From the NCBI GenBank assembly GCA_026400425.1, contig JAPLPC010000463.1, positions 1-7,251 of the forward strand: a stretch of DNA of 7,251 bases, read 5' to 3'. The stretch comes from Hyphomicrobiales bacterium (GTDB lineage: Bacteria > Pseudomonadota > Alphaproteobacteria > Rhizobiales > Xanthobacteraceae). Position 1 is the stretch's first letter, and each line of letters begins with the position of its first letter. This document shows positions 1 to 5,235 of this stretch, one piece after another. The notes beneath the pieces were generated by a model, which ran no database searches, was not told the origin of the DNA, and saw only the letters and a program-made list of their open reading frames with translations. The translations under genes and the position numbers were made by a program.

Positions 1-279
1 ATGGGCGATCAACCGCGGCGTCGCGCCATCGTCATGGCGATGCGCGATGGCAAGACGGCGGATTTTTCGCGCGGATTTTCCGATCGGCCGCAGGCGCGCG
101 GCAGTCGTGAACTGGCCGGTACGTCGCTGCTCGATGGCTGGGGCGCCACCTGCTATCGTCGCGACGGATCGGCCAAGGCCGATGCCAGCTTTGCATCCTG
201 GACCTGTGCCGAGGGATTGAGTTGCCAGCCGGTGAGCCGTGATGCGACGTCGCGCATCGGCATGTGTTTTGTGAAATGA
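1..279 (+). CDS. C-terminal part of an unrecognised cysteine-containing protein
   Basis: The frame is open from the first base of the window to a TGA at 277-279 and gives 92 residues. The first codon is ATG, but nothing upstream is visible, so this may be either the true start or an internal Met of a longer gene. The N-terminal half is basic and rich in Arg. The C-terminal half has four cysteines (residues 51, 69, 75 and 89) in a compact stretch ending GMCFVK, which suggests a small disulfide-bonded or metal-binding domain in an exported protein. I see no membrane segment. The next small gene starts 13 bases after the stop on the same strand, so the two are probably co-transcribed. I do not recognise the family and assign no function. 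GC-rich third positions and the close downstream gene support it being real. Confidence 0.6.
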   Translation: MGDQPRRRAIVMAMRDGKTADFSRGFSDRPQARGSRELAGTSLLDGWGATCYRRDGSAKADASFASWTCAEGLSCQPVSRDATSRIGMCFVK

Positions 280-292
280 CAGGGTGAGGGCG

Positions 293-451
293 ATGAACGA
301 GACCGACAAAGAGATCAAGCAACGCGACGCCGTCATCGCCGAGAACGAAACGGCCAGGCAGACCGGCAGCGCCGTCCGTCTCAGCGTCTGGGCGATCGTC
401 GTCGCGGCTTTGCTGGGGCTCGGCCTGTTCGGATGGTTGCTGGCCAGATGA
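293..451 (+). CDS. Small single-span membrane protein (52 aa)
   Basis: ATG at 293 to TGA at 449-451 encodes 52 residues. A purine-rich AGGGTGAGGG (281-290) sits just before the start and acts as a plausible ribosome-binding site, which supports this start. Residues 1-27 are hydrophilic and charged (MNETDKEIKQRD and onward). Residues about 31-50 are one hydrophobic helix (VWAIVVAALLGLGLFGWLLA), followed by a single Arg. The acidic/polar N-terminus and the terminal Arg leave the topology open. It follows the preceding gene by 13 bases, so it is probably the last gene of that operon, and the palindromic repeat begins 8 bases after its stop. Function is unknown; a small membrane anchor or accessory peptide is possible. 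Confidence 0.6.
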   Translation: MNETDKEIKQRDAVIAENETARQTGSAVRLSVWAIVVAALLGLGLFGWLLAR

Positions 452-459
452 GTTCTTGT

Positions 460-599
460 CCTTCTCCCCTTGTGGGAGAAGGTGGCTTCGCGAAGCGAAG
501 ACGGGTGAGGGGTCGCCCCATACGCCGGTGTACGTGGCAACCCCTCACCGGTCTGCGCGCCAAGAGGCGCGCATCCACCCTCTCCCACAAGGGGAGAGG
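460..599. repeat. Composite palindromic intergenic repeat between convergent genes
   Basis: The outer arms are imperfect inverted copies: 460-513 pairs with 540-599 around a spacer of about 26 bases. Each arm holds smaller hairpins. CCTTCTCCC (460-468) pairs with 474-482. GCTTCGCGAAGC (485-496) is self-complementary. TGCGCGCC (554-561) pairs with GGCGCGCA (566-573). CCTCTCCC (579-586) pairs with GGGAGAGG (592-599). This fits the class of dispersed short palindromic elements common between genes in Bradyrhizobium and Rhodopseudomonas (REP/BIME- or MITE-like); that it is dispersed is known for the type, not visible here. It lies between the + strand gene ending at 451 and the - strand gene ending at 612, where its stems could also act as a two-way transcription stop, although there is no long T-run. 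Confidence 0.8.
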
Positions 600-611
600 C
601 AAAAACATGAA

Positions 612-1817
612 CTACTGCACCGCTCCCGCCGCCCGGAGCCCCTCGATCTGATGATCGTCATACCCCATGGCGCGCAGGATCTCGTCGCTGTGCTGGCCGA
701 GCGAGGGCGGCAGACGCGGCTTGCGCTTGGTCTCGCCGCCGACCCAGATCGGGCTGTTGATGGTGAGGATGTCAGAATTCTCGAACGGCACCAGCACGTC
801 GTTGTCCTTCATCTGCTGATCGTGCGGAATGTCGTCGAGAATGCCGACGAAGCCGAACACCAGGCCATTGCCGTCGAGGCGCTTGCGCCAGTCGGCGAAG
901 TCGCGCTGTGCGAACACTTCATCGAGGATCTCGATCAGCGCGAGCGAATTGGCGTGGCGGTCCGGCTTGGTGATGAAGCGCGGATCGTCGCGCAATTCCT
1001 CGCGCTCGATGCATTTGGTGAAGGCCGGCCACATCTTGTCTTCGGCCAGCAGCGACAGCATGATCCAGCGGCCGTCGCGGCACTTGTAGTGATTGGTCAC
1101 CGCATTGAGCGCCTCATGACGACCGCGGCGCTTCTCGAACGTTGCGCCGCACAGCTTCGCCTGCGCCAGCACACTCGACGACCACACGCCATTGGCCATC
1201 AGGTTGGATTTCACCTGGCAGCCCTTGCCGGTCTTCTCACGCTTGTAGAGCGCGGTGACGATGGCGCCGTACAGCGCCATGGCGCAGGGATGATCGCCCA
1301 TGCCGGCCACCGAGCGCGCCGGAACCGTGTCCTCGTCGGCACGCACCAGATCCATCATGCCGGATCGCGCCCACCAGGCCGTGCTATCGAAGCCCGGCTT
1401 GTCCGCCTCGGCGCCCTTGTCGCCATAGCCGGTGAAGCAGGCATAGATCAGCCGGTCGTTGAGGGCGACGACATCATCATAGGCGATCTTCAGGCGCTTG
1501 CGCACCGGCGGCGGGAAATTGGTGATGAAGACGTCGGCTTCGGCGATCAGCTTGTACAGCACCTCGCGACCTTCGGGCTTGGCCAGATCGAGCGCCAGGC
1601 TGCGCTTGTTGCGGCTCTCCATCATCCACGCATAATTGTGCTCGCTCTTGGGATAACCGGGCAGGTTGGGCAGGTTACGATAGGGATCGCCGGCGCCGGG
1701 CGGCTCGATCTTGATGACGTCGGCGCCGAAGTCGGACAGCACGGTCGCGGCGGCCGGTGCGGCAATGAAGCTCGCGCAATCCAGAACCTTCAGCCCCTTG
1801 AACACACCGTCTTCCAT
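612..1817 (-). CDS. Family III (CaiB/BaiF) CoA-transferase
   Basis: A cytoplasmic enzyme expected to move CoA between carboxylic acids through an aspartyl-CoA mixed anhydride; the substrate cannot be told from sequence. The 401-residue product has the usual length for the family. The N-terminal Rossmann-like part starts with GLKVLDCASFIAAPAAA, then GADVIKIEPPGAGDPYR (31-47) and NKRSLALDL (70-78). FTGYG..G...KPGFDSTAW follows at about 128-148. The GMGDHPCAMAL segment carries Asp175, which aligns with the catalytic Asp169 of formyl-CoA transferase and CaiB, and REKTGKGCQV (193-202) is the conserved loop after it. The start at 1817 is preferred because GGGAG lies 7 bases upstream on the coding strand and family homology begins there; the open frame continues to 2012 without similarity. 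It is monocistronic here, divergent from the exported protein gene at 2060 and convergent with the small genes at the left. No defect is seen. Confidence 0.93.
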   Translation of the reverse strand: MEDGVFKGLKVLDCASFIAAPAAATVLSDFGADVIKIEPPGAGDPYRNLPNLPGYPKSEHNYAWMMESRNKRSLALDLAKPEGREVLYKLIAEADVFITNFPPPVRKRLKIAYDDVVALNDRLIYACFTGYGDKGAEADKPGFDSTAWWARSGMMDLVRADEDTVPARSVAGMGDHPCAMALYGAIVTALYKREKTGKGCQVKSNLMANGVWSSSVLAQAKLCGATFEKRRGRHEALNAVTNHYKCRDGRWIMLSLLAEDKMWPAFTKCIEREELRDDPRFITKPDRHANSLALIEILDEVFAQRDFADWRKRLDGNGLVFGFVGILDDIPHDQQMKDNDVLVPFENSDILTINSPIWVGGETKRKPRLPPSLGQHSDEILRAMGYDDHQIEGLRAAGAVQ

Positions 1818-1856
1818 CGCGTCACTCCCGCAGTTCTTGTTGTTGTGCCGGGCGGC

Positions 1857-1917
1857 GGAATTCAATTCCACCACGATTCCGGCTGCGCATTTGACCCATC
1901 TTGCATGGGGGATGCAA
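1857..1917. promoter_or_regulatory. Inverted repeats in the divergent intergenic region (candidate operators)
   Basis: The 242 bases between the divergent genes (1818-2059) hold two clean inverted repeats. GGAATT/AATTCC with one central base lies at 1857-1869. TTGCAT/ATGCAA with a GGGGG centre lies at 1901-1917. On the + strand TTGACC (1891-1896) is a fair -35 box, and on the - strand TTGCAT, 17 bases, TCAAAT is a weak sigma-70-like pair overlapping the second palindrome. These placements suit a shared regulatory region, but the boxes match consensus poorly and no regulator gene is nearby. The rest of the interval shows nothing else. Confidence 0.3.
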
Positions 1918-2059
1918 CGGCCGGAAACGGGACGCTGAGCCGCCATGCGCTCGGCGTTGTGCGGGTGTCGCGGCGCGCCACGGGACAAATGCCGGCGCTT
2001 GGCATCAAACACGCCCTCGGCTAGTTTCGATGTTCACTTCGCGGGGGCGTGGGACAACG

Positions 2060-2692
2060 ATGCCGGTTCGGAATTTTCATCGCAGCGCGCTGGCAGCGCT
2101 CGCTCTGTTCGGGCTGACGCAGGCATCGCCGGCCGCCGCCATCGAGATGTCACGCGAGGTCGCCGAACTCTACACATCGGTCTCGATCTATCCGCCGACG
2201 GCAGGTTCGATGACGGTCTGCTACGGCTTCGTGTGCCGGCGCCGGCACATCTTCGATTTCACCACCGCCGACCGCGCGGCGCTGGGCAAGATCATGGTGG
2301 CCGGCAAGGCATCGGCCGCCGCCGAACGCGCTGCCGTGCAGAAGGCCGTGATCTGGTGGGACCGCCGCGTCGGCCCGGTGCTCGGCACCGACAAGCGCAT
2401 CGCCAATGCGGACTTCCGCTATTTCGACGACAAGCACAATTTCGATTGCTGGGATACGACGCGCAACGTTACCAGCCTGCTGCTGATCATGCAGGACTGG
2501 GGCATGTTCAAGCACCACAGCGTCGGCAACCCGCATTATCGCGGCAATGCGCTGGTGCTGCAGACCCCACACAACACCGCCGTGCTACGCGACCGCGCGA
2601 CGGGGACGGACTGGACGGTGGATATGTGGACGCAAGCCTATGGGCAGCCCCCGGCCGTGATGCCGGTCACGCAATGGGCGAAGGAAAACTAG
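2060..2692 (+). CDS. Exported protein with a possible transglutaminase/papain-like triad
   Basis: From ATG at 2060 the product has 210 residues. Residues 1-27 are a clear Sec signal peptide: basic start MPVRNFHR, hydrophobic core ALAALALFGL, then ASPAAA with likely cleavage before IEM. The mature protein is therefore periplasmic or secreted. An in-frame ATG at 2030 would put ten extra residues ahead of the signal peptide and lacks a ribosome site; the long frame back to 1901 is also unlikely. Cys54 and Cys59 (CYGFVC) may form a disulfide. NFDCWDTTRNVTSLLLIMQ puts Cys130 at the start of a helix; His171 (TPHNTAV) and Asp188 (WTVDMW) follow. This order and spacing resemble the Cys-His-Asp triad of bacterial transglutaminase-like cysteine proteinases, but similarity is faint and is my inference. 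I know no experimental function. The ORF is intact and divergent from the CoA-transferase gene. Confidence 0.8.
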   Translation: MPVRNFHRSALAALALFGLTQASPAAAIEMSREVAELYTSVSIYPPTAGSMTVCYGFVCRRRHIFDFTTADRAALGKIMVAGKASAAAERAAVQKAVIWWDRRVGPVLGTDKRIANADFRYFDDKHNFDCWDTTRNVTSLLLIMQDWGMFKHHSVGNPHYRGNALVLQTPHNTAVLRDRATGTDWTVDMWTQAYGQPPAVMPVTQWAKEN

Positions 2693-3029
2693 CGCGAAGG
2701 AAAATGAGCGCGAGAGAAATTGGCCCACTCTCTATGCCTGATCGGTAGCGCGTAGCGGCGCACCTCACGGCAACGGCCATACGAGCCGGCGCGGGAGGCG
2801 ATGGAGATCGCCTCGCTCGACTTGCCGCTCCCCAGCGATCGACGAATTCGACATGCGCGCAAAAACATCCGCGCGATGCAGGCGTCATCGGGCCGCCGTG
2901 CCGAATGTCGTTCGCGACGATGCCGTGATCGATGATGTCCCAGCCGGCCAGCGTGGCCAGCGAACCCAACCACGCTGTCGCGTCTCGGTCCCGCTTGAAG
3001 TCCTGGACGGACTTGAAGTCCTGGACCGA
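2693..3029 (-). other. No confident gene; coding-like remnant downstream of the cold-shock gene
   Basis: These 337 bases hold no gene I can support. On the minus strand the frame that follows the cold-shock stop codon (reading SVQDFK, SVQDFK, RDRDATAWLGSLATLAGWD) has strongly GC-biased third positions to about 2895. Around there the bias passes to a neighbouring frame (GSGKSSEAISIAS, CREVRRYALP) that ends at 2689. Neither frame has a good start with a ribosome site, and both run to or into the 3' end of the gene on the other strand. A decayed gene with a frame change is the simplest reading. I recognise no family, and the GSGKSS string alone is not evidence of a P-loop protein. Confidence 0.3.
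2994..3029. repeat. 18-base tandem duplication just after the cold-shock stop codon
   Basis: CTTGAAGTCCTGGACGGA (2994-3011) is followed at once by a second copy (3012-3029) that differs at a single position (GGA becomes CGA). The pair ends one base before the cold-shock gene's stop codon (3030-3032). GGACTTGAAGTCC (3009-3021) across the junction is a perfect palindrome with one central base, and TCGGTCC (2985-2991) pairs with GGACCGA (3023-3029). A transcript leaving the cold-shock gene could therefore fold here, but there is no T-run, so a terminator is not established. Confidence 0.75.
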
Positions 3030-3230
3030 TCAGACCTTGAGATCTTCGGCCGAGGTCTTGCCGCGATTGGCGACTTCCTCGAACTCGATGGTCTGGCCTT
3101 CATTGAGCGACTGCAGACCCGCCTTCTGAACCGCAGAGATATGCACGAAAACGTCCTTGCCACCGTTCGCCGGCTGAATGAAGCCGTAGCCCTTGGTCGC
3201 GTTGAACCACTTCACTGTACCTTTAGGCAT
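3030..3230 (-). CDS. Cold-shock protein, CspA family (66 aa)
   Basis: A small single-domain cytoplasmic nucleic-acid-binding protein that binds single-stranded RNA and DNA and is thought to act as an RNA chaperone in cold, stress or stationary phase. The whole product is one OB-fold cold-shock domain: MPKGTVKWFNATKGYGFI contains the RNP1-type motif KGYGFI (13-18) and VFVHI (27-31) is RNP2, with the usual aromatic and basic surface residues present. The length of 66 is typical. The start at 3230 is fixed by the MPKGTVKWFN family N-terminus and by GGAG 8 bases upstream; the longer open frame to 3338 is not conserved-looking. It lies downstream of, and in the same direction as, the broken cyclase gene, with 250 bases between it and that gene's natural stop. 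That interval must hold its own promoter and leader. Which csp paralogue it is cannot be told. Confidence 0.95.
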   Translation of the reverse strand: MPKGTVKWFNATKGYGFIQPANGGKDVFVHISAVQKAGLQSLNEGQTIEFEEVANRGKTSAEDLKV

Positions 3231-3480
3231 CACGTCGTCTCCGCGGGCTCTCATGCACGAACGGAATGACCTATCCCCGCCCATTGGTCGATCCGACCCG
3301 TGCAGCTTACGCGCGGGCAGCACAGCTTGACAGCACAAAGGGTGGGCGGCAATCGCGAATTTCGCGCCACTTCGAAATCGGTCGCGTGGTTTGGTCGCGC
3401 CCCCGGCAGTTTGACGCAGCAGCGGCGGCGGCGCCGATATGTAGTACGGACGCCATGCCGCAACGCACCGATACCAGCGA
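3231..3480 (-). promoter_or_regulatory. Upstream/leader region of the cold-shock gene
   Basis: These 250 bases separate the natural end of the cyclase gene from the cold-shock start. The only firm signal is the ribosome-binding sequence GGAGACGACGTG directly before the ATG at 3230. Cold-shock genes often have long structured leaders that sense temperature, and this gap could hold one, but I cannot identify a defined fold or strong promoter boxes. The shifted reading frame of the cyclase gene runs through it and stops at 3251, 20 bases short of the cold-shock ATG, so any translation of that tail would cross the leader. Confidence 0.3.
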
Positions 3481-5170
3481 TCAGGCTGGTGTCGCCTCGC
3501 CCGAGGTCAGCGATCGCAGCAGCCGCGGATCGGCAACGGCGCGTACCATTATGGGCGCATTGCGGCCCCGCACCGGCAAATCCAGCGCCGTCAGCGTGCC
3601 GGCGTCGATCGCCGCGCCGACGAAGATATCTGACGGGGTCGCCCAGTGCGGTGAACACCATGTGGTCGCGATAGCCGATATCGCCAACGATGACTTCGCC
3701 GCCGTGAATGCCTATGCCGAACTGCAGCGGCTGCGGCAGGTCGTGCTGCAGCGCTTGATTCAATTCGTCGATATTGTCGGCGATCTCGGCCGCCGCCGCG
3801 AGCGCCTGACGGCAGGCGGTCTGCGCATCGCAATCGAGCCCGAACAGCGCGAGCTCGCCGTCGCCGATGAACTGGTTCGGCTGGCCGCCGCAGGCGATCA
3901 CCGCCTGCGAGACCGCTGCGAGGAAACGGTTGACGATGAAGACGGTGTCGTAAGGCAGCCGTTGCTCCGCCAGCAATGTGGAGCCGCGCATGTCCACGAA
4001 CATGCAGACGAGATAGCGCTCCTGGCCGATCCGCGCCGGACGATGGCTGCGGCTGTGGCTGCCGGCCTGCGGCGCAAGCAACTGCACGAAAGCAAGGTCG
4101 GTGGTCGGATGCAGCTGGCAGGCGAGGCGGATCGCCGGATCGCCTTCGCCGCCGAGCCGGTCCAGCACGAAGCGCTCGCGCGCCGACGGCGCCGGCAGGG
4201 TCGTGACATCGCTGGTCACGCGGATGCGGCAGGTGGAGCAGCGCGCCCGGCCGCCGCAGACGCTGGCATGGGGCACCTTGTGGCGCAGGCTGGCTTCGAG
4301 CACGCTGAGCCCGACGGGCACGCGGACGGTGCGGCCGCCGCCATAAGCGAGGCTGATCATGCCGGCGCGCCGCTCCAGCACCAGGCGGATGCCGCGGGCG
4401 GCGAGCACGGCGAGCAGCAGCAAGGCATAGCCGATCAACAGATTGTCGGCGATGGCTGCCAGCGTCGTCTGCTGCGCCGGCGTGCCGAGCCGGTCCGGGC
4501 CCAGATTGGCGGCCCGCCATTGCGGTGACGCCATATCGGCGGCGACGATGCGCTGTCCCTGGAAAATGCCGAGCAGCGCCAGCGTCGGAATGAGCACGGC
4601 GGCGGCCAGCAGCCAGGGTGCCGCCGGCCTGAACCATGTCTTCAGGCGCAGCCAGAAATACAGGCCGATACAGCCATGGGTCCAGGCGACCACCACCACC
4701 GTATACATGGCCCAGCTGCGCAGCGGCGCGCCGAACCAGCCTGCGAACACCTGCGGATAGCTGCGATTGATGTCGTAGAGGTTTTCGCCGAGGCGCACGC
4801 CGACCACATGGCCGACGATCAGGGCGGGAATGCTGAGACCGAGCACCAGCTGCAGCGGCTCGATGGTTCTGCCGTGGAAATGGCGGCGCTGATACAGCGC
4901 CCACAGGCCGAGCGAGGCATGGATCAGCGCCGAGGCATAGAAGATCACGGCGATCGGAAAAAACTGCCAGATGCCGGCATGAACGGCGACGCCGGCCTGC
5001 AGCGCCGCCATCGAGATATTGCCGAGCGCGTGATTGATGAAGTGGCTGAGCACATAAGTGAACAGCACCAGCGCGCAAACCAGACGTATCTGGCGCAGGC
5101 CGATGCCGTTCCAGGCAGCGGTGGGCGAGGCGCGAAGCGGAACGGCAGTCGGAGACATTGCTGAAACCAT
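3481..5170 (-). pseudogene. Membrane / [2Fe-2S] ferredoxin / class III nucleotide cyclase, frame broken in the catalytic domain
   Basis: Ancestrally a membrane adenylate/guanylate cyclase coupled to a redox module. Numbering from Met at 5158: residues about 24-256 form some five or six membrane spans containing His39, His43, His80, His117 and His161, possible haem ligands as in membrane cytochrome b. Residues about 268-360 are a plant-type ferredoxin domain with Cys301, Cys307, Cys310 and Cys347. The cyclase domain starts at about 382 with FVDMRGST (metal Asp389) and FIGDGELALFG (Asp433), and reaches FTALGDPV at 509. There the next family residues, N-V-A-A-R, are missing and the frame is wrong. 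The true tail (DIFVGAAIDAG, then LPVRGRNAPIMVR) reads in another frame from 3630 to TGA at 3481. Uncorrected, the frame continues with meaningless Arg-rich sequence to 3251. The start may be 5170 (MVSAMSPT) or 5158 (MSPT); neither has a clear ribosome site. The membrane and ferredoxin parts are still open, but catalysis should be lost. Confidence 0.85.
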
Positions 5171-5235
5171 GGATGGGGCATCGGACGGGTATCGCTTGGC
5201 CCATCCTATACGCGCCCGGCCAACAAGTTGACACC
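5171..5235. promoter_or_regulatory. Short divergent promoter region between cyclase and glycosyltransferase genes
   Basis: Only about 65 bases separate the two divergent starts, so both promoters must lie here or inside the 5' ends. A perfect TTGACA occurs on the + strand at 5228-5233, but no matching -10 box follows at the right distance. On the minus strand TATAGG (5210-5205) is a possible -10 without a good -35. The assignment rests on gene layout more than on the boxes. Confidence 0.25.

Noticed and set aside
456..2024. Long + strand ORF of 522 codons
   Set aside because: It lies antisense to the well-recognised CoA-transferase gene and starts inside the palindromic repeat; it is a shadow caused by GC-rich third positions.
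2689..2973. GSGKSS string read as a Walker A P-loop
   Set aside because: No preceding beta strand, no Walker B and no supported gene start; a single six-residue string is not enough.
2853..3269. 138-codon + strand ORF across the cold-shock gene
   Set aside because: It is antisense to an unmistakable cold-shock protein and has mixed third-position composition.
3620..3645. Programmed frameshift in the cyclase gene
   Set aside because: No slippery heptamer is visible, and the missing catalytic codons cannot be restored by a shift; a deletion explains the data better.
3266..4528. 420-codon + strand ORF
   Set aside because: Antisense to the cyclase gene, Ala/Arg-rich composition without domains; shadow frame.
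5228..5233. Perfect TTGACA as a -35 promoter box
   Set aside because: No acceptable -10 box at 16-18 bases; it would also place the transcript start within the glycosyltransferase coding region.
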